Positions 36,482-44,387 of a DNA stretch of 64,000 nucleotides are shown here, piece by piece. The notes below the pieces were generated by a model. That model did no database searches. It was not told the DNA's origin and saw only the letters and a list, made by a program, of their open reading frames with translations. The stretch is from positions 16,219 through 80,218 of the forward strand of contig JAMPAI010000009.1 in the NCBI GenBank assembly GCA_023667315.1, read 5' to 3'. Source of the DNA: Ruminococcus flavefaciens. Its GTDB lineage: Bacteria; Bacteroidota; Bacteroidia; Bacteroidales; P3. A program made the position numbers and the translations under genes. How positions within the stretch are numbered: the stretch's first letter is position 1; each line of letters begins with the position of its first letter.

Positions 36482-39361
36482 ATGAAGAAGTTACTTTTTT
36501 CGAGCTTTACAGCTCTAACGATGCTCTTCTCCATGGTCGGTTTTGCGCGGGCGCAAGACACCGAGGAGACGGCCCCGACCATCTTGCCGGAATTGGTGGC
36601 CACCCCGGCCAGCGGCGAGGTGGCCGCAGGATCGGTGATTGAATTCACGATACCGGCGGAATACGTCATGATGCCTGTGTATCTCCTTTACACGATCAAT
36701 AACGAATCAACGGAGATTAACGCGACTTTTGATGAGTTGATGGGCTATGGTTTTGAAGGGGATTTGAATAACTGCAAGGTGGCCGCGGCCATGGAAGGGC
36801 TTTGGCGTGTGCCTTGCGCCATCCCGGCTGATGTGATGGGAGAAATCAAATTGAGGGCTCGTATGTTCACGTTCGTGCCTTCGGAGGAAGAGGATGCCGA
36901 CCCGACTGTGATCGCTTCTGAAGTGAAAGAGTTTACGTATACTGTAAAAGAGGCGGGTCCCGTTGTGGTACCTGTTCCGACTTTCGACCCTGAAGGCGGC
37001 GATGTGGAAATGAACACTACGGTGAAAGTTGAATGTAATGAAGAACCCGCTGAGTACTATTGCATGTATACAGCCTATTGGGTTCTCGACAACGAAGAAT
37101 TCGACTTTACTCAATACGACAGCGAGGAAACTGTAGAGGAAGCAGGTGCCAAGTATACCACCCCCAGGATTACCAAGGAAACGAAGGTAACGGCGGCCAC
37201 GGCAAAAATCGACATGATGCAGGAAAAGATTGTCGGCTGGTCCGAAAAGGTTACGATGACCTACACCATTGCCCCCGAAATAGCCCTTACCTTTGATCCT
37301 GCCGACGGCGCCACCGTGGATGCCGGCACGAAGGTTACGATTACGGCCAACAAAGAAGTTGACGAAATCAATTTCAAGATGTATGCCAACCTGGAAGAAG
37401 CTCAGAATGCAAACATGTCGGAATTGTTCAGTGGAATTTACAGCGAAACCAATAAACCCGAAATCACGGCTGCCGCACCGGTTCTTAAAGCAGCTGTAGT
37501 TGAGGGTGGTTGGAAAGTGTTCTATGCTTCCTATACCGTTAACGGCGGCGGTTCGGAAGAACCCGAAGAAAAGCCGGCCTTGATCATGAATCCCGACGGC
37601 TCGGAACCTGTGCCTGCCAATCAGGAAATCACGATTACCCGTGCAGCCGACGCTACCACCGATGGCAGCATCATCTACAAGCTGTACGCCGATATGGCCA
37701 CGGCCACGGCCGACAACGGCTTTACCGAAAACTTTATCTTTACCACGTTTAACGAATATGAAACGGCACATCCGGTCATTACCGAAGAAGCCCCCGTTCT
37801 GGCGGTAGGTATCGCCAATGTGGGAGACTTTGCCTCTTGGATTGTAAAGCCGGTGTATGTGGAATATACGGTTCAGGGCGCCGAACCCGCGCTCGTTACG
37901 CTTAGCCCCGACGGCTCGGCCCCCGTTAAGGAAGGCCAGGAAATTACCATCAGCTGGACAGACGAATCCCTTACCGCCGTGGATATAAAGTACAAGTGGT
38001 ACGCTTCTATGACGGAAGCCCACGCCGATGGCGACTTTAAAGACTACGTAGGCGGCGGCGCCGAATTCTACAGTGAAGGCAAACCGGTGGTTACCAAGGC
38101 CAAGCCTGTTTTGGGTGTAGGTGTTACCGACCCCGACACATGGGAAAAGAAAGGAGACATCGTGTATGTAACCTATACCGTGGAAGACGCCGATCCCACC
38201 GATGAAATCGTGTTGACGTTCGATCCCGAGGGCAATGCCGATATGGGTATCTTCGGTTCCTCGCCCGTCGTGCTTATGGAAGGCGACACGGTAACCATCA
38301 CGCCTTCCGACAATGCAAAAGGCACCATCTACTATGTGTTCAGCGGCTCGACCCTGGAGGGCGGAGATTTACTGGAAACCGCCAAGACCGAGGAGATGGA
38401 TACCGCAGTAAAGGTATATGACCCCGCCCACAAGCCCACGCTTCCCTACAAGACGGAAGGCGCGGAAGACGGCCTCTGCTTCCTCTGCGCCATCTTCAAG
38501 GGAGAAGACGGCGAATGGTCGAGGATGTATTCGGCCAACTACGAGGTAACCTCCTCCTTCGCCCTGACCATTCCCCAGCCGGTGTTCACCCCCGTTGCGG
38601 GCGAATACACCGACAGCGTGTATGTGCAGATTTCCTGCTCGGATCCCACCCTGGAGATCGTATATGCCTACGGCTACGATATGGTCCAGATTCCCGACAA
38701 GGACTATTATCCGAAAGATTCGGTAGGGTTCAAGGGCCTGCTGGTTAAATCGACCACCGAAATCTATGCCCGTACTATTTCCCGCCGCGACGAGAATTCC
38801 TCCTGGGAGTATTCGCCCCTGGTAACCGCCAAATACACGATCAAGAAGAGCGGTGAGGTGGAAGAACCCGACACGCTTCCGGCGCCCAAGTTCAGCGTGG
38901 CCGCCGGAGAAGTGAAGGAAGGCACGAAGGTGGCGCTGAGCTGCGACACGGCTTCCGCGAAGATCTACTACTCGATCAACGCCGACACGGTAACGGTAAA
39001 CAGCGCCGAATACACGGGCGAGATCACGATCGACAAAGCGATGACGATCAAGGCGATCGCGGTGAAGGAAGGCTTTGTAAGCTCGAAGGTTGCGGAAGCG
39101 GCCTACACGATCGAAACGGCCAACGAAGGCCGTGAGCTTGCGGGCGTGCGCCTGTACCCGAACCCGACGGAAGGCAACTTCAGCGTGGAAGCTCCCGTAG
39201 CTGCCAAGGTTGAAATCTTCAACGCCAGCGGTTTGATCGTAAAAGCCTTCAAGATGGCGGCCGGCGTTGAGGAAGTGCGCCTGGCCAACAGCGGCATCTA
39301 CTTCGTACGCATCACGGCCGAAAACGGCCAGGTAGCGGTAAGACGCGTGGTGGTACGCTAG
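36482..39361 (+). CDS. Array paralog 2: secreted multi-module T9SS protein
   Basis: The 959-residue protein starts with signal peptide MKKLLFSSFTALTMLFSMVGFARA. The middle (about 265-575) has three copies of a roughly 100-residue module beginning LxPDGSxPVxxGxEITI, with a YK.YA central strand and a PVL.VGI...YTV end. Next is a block of about 210 residues (578-790, PSDNAKGTIYYVFSGSTLEGGD...) shared almost unchanged with paralog 4. One canonical CHB_HEX_C module (about 797-880, SAKIYYSINADTVTVNSAEY) and the T9SS sorting domain (881-959) follow. It lacks the LVKG-ending module of paralogs 1, 3 and 4. A surface role is inferred; no catalytic motif is seen. It is a monocistronic unit with the shared promoter and terminator architecture. 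Confidence 0.83.
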   Translation: MKKLLFSSFTALTMLFSMVGFARAQDTEETAPTILPELVATPASGEVAAGSVIEFTIPAEYVMMPVYLLYTINNESTEINATFDELMGYGFEGDLNNCKVAAAMEGLWRVPCAIPADVMGEIKLRARMFTFVPSEEEDADPTVIASEVKEFTYTVKEAGPVVVPVPTFDPEGGDVEMNTTVKVECNEEPAEYYCMYTAYWVLDNEEFDFTQYDSEETVEEAGAKYTTPRITKETKVTAATAKIDMMQEKIVGWSEKVTMTYTIAPEIALTFDPADGATVDAGTKVTITANKEVDEINFKMYANLEEAQNANMSELFSGIYSETNKPEITAAAPVLKAAVVEGGWKVFYASYTVNGGGSEEPEEKPALIMNPDGSEPVPANQEITITRAADATTDGSIIYKLYADMATATADNGFTENFIFTTFNEYETAHPVITEEAPVLAVGIANVGDFASWIVKPVYVEYTVQGAEPALVTLSPDGSAPVKEGQEITISWTDESLTAVDIKYKWYASMTEAHADGDFKDYVGGGAEFYSEGKPVVTKAKPVLGVGVTDPDTWEKKGDIVYVTYTVEDADPTDEIVLTFDPEGNADMGIFGSSPVVLMEGDTVTITPSDNAKGTIYYVFSGSTLEGGDLLETAKTEEMDTAVKVYDPAHKPTLPYKTEGAEDGLCFLCAIFKGEDGEWSRMYSANYEVTSSFALTIPQPVFTPVAGEYTDSVYVQISCSDPTLEIVYAYGYDMVQIPDKDYYPKDSVGFKGLLVKSTTEIYARTISRRDENSSWEYSPLVTAKYTIKKSGEVEEPDTLPAPKFSVAAGEVKEGTKVALSCDTASAKIYYSINADTVTVNSAEYTGEITIDKAMTIKAIAVKEGFVSSKVAEAAYTIETANEGRELAGVRLYPNPTEGNFSVEAPVAAKVEIFNASGLIVKAFKMAAGVEEVRLANSGIYFVRITAENGQVAVRRVVVR

Positions 39362-39374
39362 TAAGCCTCCATAT

Positions 39375-39436
39375 CCAGGGTAACTCCCCTGGAAAGCAAA
39401 AATCCCGTCAGGCAACCGCCTGGCGGGATTTTTTTT
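39375..39436 (+). terminator. Double-hairpin 3' end of paralog 2
   Basis: CCAGGG/CCCTGG hairpin (39375-39392), then AATCCCGTCAGGC / GCCTGGCGGGATT (39401-39430) with a T-run to 39436. The second stem is identical to that of paralog 1. Confidence 0.88.
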
Positions 39437-39462
39437 GTCCCCAAGCTTGGAGTCTTACCCTT

Positions 39463-39484
39463 GTGGATAGCCGTGAAAATAAGA
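39463..39484 (+). repeat. 22-bp spacer repeat, copy 2
   Basis: Identical to copy 1. It is followed by a 32-base unique stretch and then copy 3. Confidence 0.85.
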
Positions 39485-39516
39485 ACTTGCTGATTCAATT
39501 GGTTTTAAGTTCCAGT

Positions 39517-39538
39517 GTGGATAGCCGTGAAAATAAGA
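39517..39538 (+). repeat. 22-bp spacer repeat, copy 3, abutting the ATPase fragment
   Basis: Identical to copies 1 and 2. Its last base is directly followed by the stop codon (TTA on the plus strand) of the minus-strand ATPase-like gene. Confidence 0.85.
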
Positions 39539-40423
39539 TTAAGCGTAAAACGGCACGTACGTGGAATATTTCTTAGAATCGGAACCCTCATCGGCTGATT
39601 TTATTAATCCGGCAACCACTGTATCGGCAAGGATTCGGGTTGCCGTAGGTGCTTGATTTTTATTAAGTCCGAATCTTGTACGTATCGATTGATTGCTGAT
39701 GGGAGCATTGTCTTCCCACATTAGGCACGCATGTTGATAACAGGCTTCGATTCTTTCCTTTTTTGCCATTTTAGCCAAAGGCTTGGGAGGATATAAGGTA
39801 ACTCGGGTGTAGTCTTCAAGGTTTTGAAATTTAACCGGAGGTAAAAGCATGCTTTCAACAGCTTTTACAGCCCTATCCACCCCGCTTCCCCGGCGTTCAC
39901 ATATTCGAAGCAGGAGCATGGCCTGTGCAAGTTTTTCGTTTCGGGAACGAGGTGGCATATCGATCAATCGGTTTATGTTGTTCAATGTGGCTCCGGGATT
40001 GGTGATAACAAGTCGGTTATTGAAAATTTCGACGGCTATGGGGGAACCCTCTATGGCAAAATCTTGATGAATCAAGGCATTTGCCAGGAATTCCCGGATG
40101 GCTACCTGAGGGTAAATGGGCAAAAGTTCCCGGGAAACGCTTATTTGTTCCTTTCCGGTATGAGACATGATATAGTCGATCAGACCTTTAAAACCGGCGG
40201 CATAACCATGCATATCGTGATAGTCGTGCAAAAGTTGTTGGTTGTTGGAGCCTGCATATATTCGTACAACAACTTCACGACCGCATAAGGCCGGGAAATC
40301 ATTAAAATCTTTTGCGAATAGAATGGCTCCGAGATTAGTGATTGTCCATCCTTCTTTTTCTTTTCGACAAAACCCGTATTCTTTCAAAGTGTCCAAGATG
40401 GCATCTGTCGATAAAGGGACCAT
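39539..40423 (-). pseudogene. 5'-truncated ATP-binding protein (AlbA/Schlafen-HATPase type)
   Basis: The 294-residue open frame carries the C-terminal half of the common ATP-binding putative transcriptional regulator family. Its segments are GWTITNLGAILFAKDFNDFPAL, the HATPase-like IREFLANALIHQDFAIEGSPIAVEIFNNRLVITNPG, and NEKLAQAMLLLRICERRGSGVDRAV, then a winged-helix-like tail ending YVPFYA. Full-length relatives have an N-terminal AlbA_2/Schlafen-like domain of roughly 150-200 residues that is absent here. The start codon itself lies in flanking array-spacer DNA (ACCAT, matching 36221-36225). The gene therefore looks cut off at the insertion point and is probably nonfunctional, though the frame is intact. 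GC content is visibly lower than its neighbours. Confidence 0.7.
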
Positions 40424-40571
40424 TCGGATTCCGGAACATTCTGTTCACGGCACGCCTTTATGATCCGTTTTGCCCCCGAGCCCCAGTTTTCAAGGAAGGT
40501 GGTCACGGCATTCTAAAAAATCATTTGGAAGAGATGTTTTGTATATGCGATTGTATTTTATTATCTTTGCT
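40419..40571 (+). repeat. Duplicated spacer/promoter segment, copy B
   Basis: Near-copy of 36221-36372, beginning ACCATTCGGATTC. In copy A this sequence directly follows the 22-bp repeat; here the two are separated by the ATPase fragment. Confidence 0.8.
40537..40569 (+). promoter_or_regulatory. Conserved promoter of array paralog 3
   Basis: -33 TTTTG (40537-40541), 20-bp spacer, -7 TATCTTTG (40562-40569). Confidence 0.85.
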
Positions 40572-40573
40572 GT

Positions 40574-40631
40574 GCCCCTGGGTGGTTTGTATTCAATTAG
40601 TAAGTTTCGAAAATCAGATTTGCCCGGGGGT
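40574..40631 (+). ncRNA. 5'-terminal stem-loop in the paralog 3 leader
   Basis: GCCCCTGGG (40574-40582) pairs with CCCGGGGGT (40623-40631): nine pairs including two G-U. It starts exactly five bases after the -7 box, as in paralog 2. The arm sequences differ from paralog 2 while pairing is kept. Confidence 0.6.
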
Positions 40632-40679
40632 TTATTAAAAAGACAGAACCTAATTTATTAACCAAAAAAAATTCTTAGT

Positions 40680-43600
40680 ATGAAGAAGTTACTATTCTCG
40701 AGCTTCACGGCTCTAATGATGCTCTTCTCGATGTTCGGCCATGTCCGGGCGCAAGGGACGAGCGAAACGGCAAAACCCAGTATAGCATTGCTTTCTCTGG
40801 CGATGGATGAACTTACAGACAATGCAGAAATCAGTAAGTACGTTCCTATTACCGTGTCTATCATGGAGGGATCATCCGAATACGATTATGAGACGGCAGA
40901 TGTTTACTACACAATTAATGGCGGCGATATTGAGCCCACGAAAGAAAACTTTACGGCAGACGGTCCCGTTAAGAAGATCACTGTCGATGGAGGAATGAAT
41001 CAGGGCGGTATCGAAGTTAATGTTAACGGTACGGAAATAACAGTAAAAGCAAAGGCATACATCACTGTAGCAGGAGAAGACGCCGAAGTTGTTACAGATG
41101 TTAAGACAGTATCGTTGAAACTTAAACATCTGGATGCTCCTCAATTTGAACAGGCTTCCGGTTCGACGATAAAGATGGGAAATGCGGTAAAGCTTACCGG
41201 TATTCCTGAAGATGCGCATGTTTTTTATTCAACTACAGATGTTCTTCCTGCCATGTTGAATTATGGCCAAGTGGCCGGTATAGAGCCGTATGACGAAAAT
41301 GGAGGTATCGTTATTACAGAAAATGTAACCATCAAGGCTATCGCATGGGCAGAAGATGACGATTTAGTCTTTGTGGCTTCGGATATGGTAACGGCTTCCT
41401 ATACGGTGCAGAAACCCCAGGTAACCGTTGCCTTGAGCGCCACCGCCTGGAGTGAAGGCGAAGACGCCCCCAAGGTAAGCGTTACGCCCGAGGAAGGCAT
41501 TGAAATCGGTGCTCTGGCCGACGGTAAGGTGGCCGTAAAGGTGGACTTGTTCAAGATGGACGCCTATCCCGAAGAAACAGCGGTTCAGTATATCACCGCA
41601 ACCGGTGAAACGGCGTTGGAAACGGAAAAACTGACCAAAGGCGTATGGTTTTTATCCTACACGCTTGTTAAAAAAGAAGAAGATAAGGAAGTTGTATTCG
41701 ACGGTGCCGAAATCAAGGTCGCCGAAGACGATATGTCGCTTACGGTGGGCGGCGCGGAAAACAGCCTTGTTTTAAGCGTACAGTTCAAGCCGGCGAAGTG
41801 GGAAATCGGTTCCGAAGCCCCCTTGATGGTTATGGCCGGCATCACCAACGACGACAACCTTTCTTTCGGCACGGACGACGACAACAGCGAAATCGTCGTG
41901 CTGATCACCTTTACCAAAGACAGCGAAATCAAGAAGTATCTTTTAACGCAGTCGTTTGGCGAAATCGATCCTGAAGAACTGGGATTGACCGAAGGAACCT
42001 GGGAAGTAACCTATAAGGCGGGTAAAGCCACTTCCACCATCGAGAACTTCACCGAACTGGAACGTACGGTGGAAATGGCGACGACCACGACCACGAGCAT
42101 AGAGATCGTTGCGGCAACGGTGCTCGAGCTGACCTTTGATCCCGCTCACAACGCCGAGGTTAAAAGCGGCGATACGATTACCATTACGGCCAACGTGGAC
42201 GATGTAAACATCTATTTCTGCACCTATGCAAGTAAGGATGCTGCAGAAAAAGACGATACCCTCAATATTGTTAGGAACGGTATCAGGTACGGTGAATTCG
42301 ACGAAGATGACGACGAGGTGGGCAAGCCTATCGTTACCTCTACCAAACCGGTGGTTAAGGCTGGCGTGAATGTAGGTGACGAATGGCAGTTCTTCTATGC
42401 CGTTTATGATATTGAATCGACCGAGCCCGAAATCACCCTGTACTTTGTTGACGAGACCTTCGGCAAGAACTTCCCCATGGAACTCAACATCGAATGTGAG
42501 GAAAACCCAGCCTACGAACGCGCCGACTTCCATGTTTACTACACCACCGACGGTTCCGAACCTTCTGAAGAAGCCTACAAGGCCCAGGGCGCTGCCGGCG
42601 GCCCGGTTAAGATGACGGGCTACTACCAGGACAAAGACGGTGCCTGGATCTATCCCACCATCACGCTTTCCGCCTATGCAACGGTAAAGGCCGTGGCCAC
42701 CGTAAAGGTCGGCACCGACAAGACCATCGCCACCTCGATGATCACCAAGGAATTCAATGCCGAAAACTTCCAGGTCTTGGCCAAGAACCCCGCTTTCAGC
42801 GAAAGCGCGCAGGAAGTGGCCAAAGGAACGAAGGTAAAGATCAACGTTGAAAAACCGGAAGGCTTGACATCCGACCAGATGTTTATCGTTAACTATACGC
42901 TGGACGGTTCCGACCCGCTTGAAGAACGCTTGCTGAACGACATGAGCGGCGACATGCAGGATGTCATCAAATCCTACGACTACGAAAACGAAGAAGAAAT
43001 CACCATCGACTCCAACACGACCATCAAGGCCATCGCCTATGTAATATGGTACGGTGGCGGGATGATGAAATATGAAGATGAATACGGCTACGGTTCCGAC
43101 ATCGTGGAACACACCTACCTTATCGCCAAAGACATTGCCATGCCGGTGATCACCCCCAACGGCGGCGAAGTCAAGAAGGGAGACACCATTAGGCTCAGCG
43201 CTGCCGAAGGCGCCAGGATCTACTACTCGATCAACGCCGATACGGTAACCCCCAACAGCACGCTGTATGTTGCCGCCAACGGTATCGTCATCGACAAAGA
43301 CACCACCACCGTCCGCGCTATTGCGGTCAAGAAGACCGAAGGCCAGTCCGACTCCGTGTCGAACATCGCCACGGCCACGTTCACGGTTAAGAAAGACACC
43401 GTGGCCGCTCCCAAATTCAGCGTAGCGGCCGGTTCGGTGGAAAAAGGCACGAAAGTCCGCATTACCTGCGACACGGCCGGTGCCGACATCTACTACACCG
43501 TAAACGGCGGTAACCCCACGGTGGCCAGCACCAAGTACGAGGACGAAATCTCGATCGACAGCAACATGACCATCAAGGCTGTCGCCATCAAGGCCGGTTT

Positions 43601-44141
43601 GGTAAACTCGGCCATCGTTACGGCAGCCTACACGCTTAAGGGCGACGAACCCGAAAAGGACACCGTGGCCGCTCCTACCTTCAACCACAGGGACGGCGAC
43701 AAGGTTAAGGTGGGCGACAGCGTGGTGATAAGCTGCGTTACCGAAGGCGCCGAAATCTTCTACGCCCTCGACACGGCTTCCACGTTCGTTAAATACGAAA
43801 GCGCCATCAAGGTTACCAAGGCCGTTGCCGTAAAGGCCTACGCCAAGAAGGGTGAAGCGATTTCCGACACCGTTAAGGTTGCCCTTGTTATCGACAACAC
43901 TGCCAACGAAGGCAAGGAATTGGCCGGTGTGAGCGTATATCCCAACCCGAGCGACGGCCGTTTCAGCGTAAGCGTGCCCGTAAACGCGGTGGTTGAAGTG
44001 TTTGCCGCCAACGGCCGGATGATTAAGCGCGTAAACGTATCCGCCGGCGAAAACGCGATGCAGCTCGACAACGCGGGCGTATATTTTATCCGCGTACGCG
44101 CCAACGGTCAGGAAACCGTAAAGAAAGTGGTTGTACGATAG
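40680..44141 (+). CDS. Array paralog 3: secreted multi-module T9SS protein
   Basis: The 1,153-residue protein starts with signal peptide MKKLLFSSFTALMMLFSMFGHVRAQ. Two divergent CHB_HEX_C-like modules come first (about 30-240). Two copies of the LxxxxW...LTxGxWxxxY module follow (about 243-355 and 361-480). Next is one PVxKAGV-type module (about 482-582). Further chitobiase-C-like modules have VYYTTDGSEPSEEAY, GARIYYSINADTVT, ADIYYTVNGGNPTVAS and GAEIFYALDTAST. The T9SS sorting domain ends it (about 1078-1153, VSVYPNPSDGRFSVSVPV). Its sorting domain is clearly more diverged than those of paralogs 1, 2 and 4. The first 700 bases are more AT-rich than the rest. No enzymatic domain is seen. Confidence 0.83.
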   Translation: MKKLLFSSFTALMMLFSMFGHVRAQGTSETAKPSIALLSLAMDELTDNAEISKYVPITVSIMEGSSEYDYETADVYYTINGGDIEPTKENFTADGPVKKITVDGGMNQGGIEVNVNGTEITVKAKAYITVAGEDAEVVTDVKTVSLKLKHLDAPQFEQASGSTIKMGNAVKLTGIPEDAHVFYSTTDVLPAMLNYGQVAGIEPYDENGGIVITENVTIKAIAWAEDDDLVFVASDMVTASYTVQKPQVTVALSATAWSEGEDAPKVSVTPEEGIEIGALADGKVAVKVDLFKMDAYPEETAVQYITATGETALETEKLTKGVWFLSYTLVKKEEDKEVVFDGAEIKVAEDDMSLTVGGAENSLVLSVQFKPAKWEIGSEAPLMVMAGITNDDNLSFGTDDDNSEIVVLITFTKDSEIKKYLLTQSFGEIDPEELGLTEGTWEVTYKAGKATSTIENFTELERTVEMATTTTTSIEIVAATVLELTFDPAHNAEVKSGDTITITANVDDVNIYFCTYASKDAAEKDDTLNIVRNGIRYGEFDEDDDEVGKPIVTSTKPVVKAGVNVGDEWQFFYAVYDIESTEPEITLYFVDETFGKNFPMELNIECEENPAYERADFHVYYTTDGSEPSEEAYKAQGAAGGPVKMTGYYQDKDGAWIYPTITLSAYATVKAVATVKVGTDKTIATSMITKEFNAENFQVLAKNPAFSESAQEVAKGTKVKINVEKPEGLTSDQMFIVNYTLDGSDPLEERLLNDMSGDMQDVIKSYDYENEEEITIDSNTTIKAIAYVIWYGGGMMKYEDEYGYGSDIVEHTYLIAKDIAMPVITPNGGEVKKGDTIRLSAAEGARIYYSINADTVTPNSTLYVAANGIVIDKDTTTVRAIAVKKTEGQSDSVSNIATATFTVKKDTVAAPKFSVAAGSVEKGTKVRITCDTAGADIYYTVNGGNPTVASTKYEDEISIDSNMTIKAVAIKAGLVNSAIVTAAYTLKGDEPEKDTVAAPTFNHRDGDKVKVGDSVVISCVTEGAEIFYALDTASTFVKYESAIKVTKAVAVKAYAKKGEAISDTVKVALVIDNTANEGKELAGVSVYPNPSDGRFSVSVPVNAVVEVFAANGRMIKRVNVSAGENAMQLDNAGVYFIRVRANGQETVKKVVVR

Positions 44142-44157
44142 TATAGCCACCGCATTT

Positions 44158-44213
44158 CCAAGGGCTCAAGCCCTTCAAAAATCCCGCCAGGCGATTGCCC
44201 GGCGGGATTTTTT
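44158..44213 (+). terminator. Double-hairpin 3' end of paralog 3
   Basis: AAGGGC/GCCCTT hairpin (44160-44175), then AAATCCCGCC / GGCGGGATTT (44179-44210) with a T-run. Both stems have changed sequence relative to paralogs 1 and 2 but keep pairing. Confidence 0.85.
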
Positions 44214-44249
44214 ATTCTCTCCCATGTTTCTTGGGGGCATTCTTTTTCC

Positions 44250-44271
44250 GTGGATAGCGATGAAAATAAGA
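44250..44271 (+). repeat. 22-bp spacer repeat, copy 4 (diverged)
   Basis: Differs from copies 1-3 at two adjacent positions (GCGAT for GCCGT). It is followed by AACTTG, as in copy 2. Confidence 0.75.
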
Positions 44272-44313
44272 ACTTGAATCCGAAAAATTCACGCCAGGGG
44301 ATGGAGGAGATAG

Positions 44314-44347
44314 TTTTTGTATATGTGATTATCTTTTATTATTTTTG
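44314..44347 (+). promoter_or_regulatory. Conserved promoter of array paralog 4
   Basis: -33 TTTTTG (44314-44319), 20-bp spacer, -7 TATTTTTG (44340-44347). The leader is the shortest of the four (about 36 bases) and has no visible stem-loop. Confidence 0.8.
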
Positions 44348-44387
44348 TATTCAACTCACTAAATACAAACTCAAAAAACTTTTCATT

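Noticed and set aside
39463-39538. Two identical 22-bp repeats with a 32-base spacer, resembling a minimal CRISPR array
   Set aside because: Only two repeats stand together, single copies occur in other spacers of the gene array, the repeat is shorter than usual CRISPR repeats, and no cas gene is in the window. Duplication of intergenic spacers explains it better.
41943-44150. Minus-strand open frame of about 730 codons antisense to paralog 3
   Set aside because: Repeated Gly/Val/Asp/His-rich translation mirrors the repeats of the sense gene; similar shadows lie in the other paralogs.
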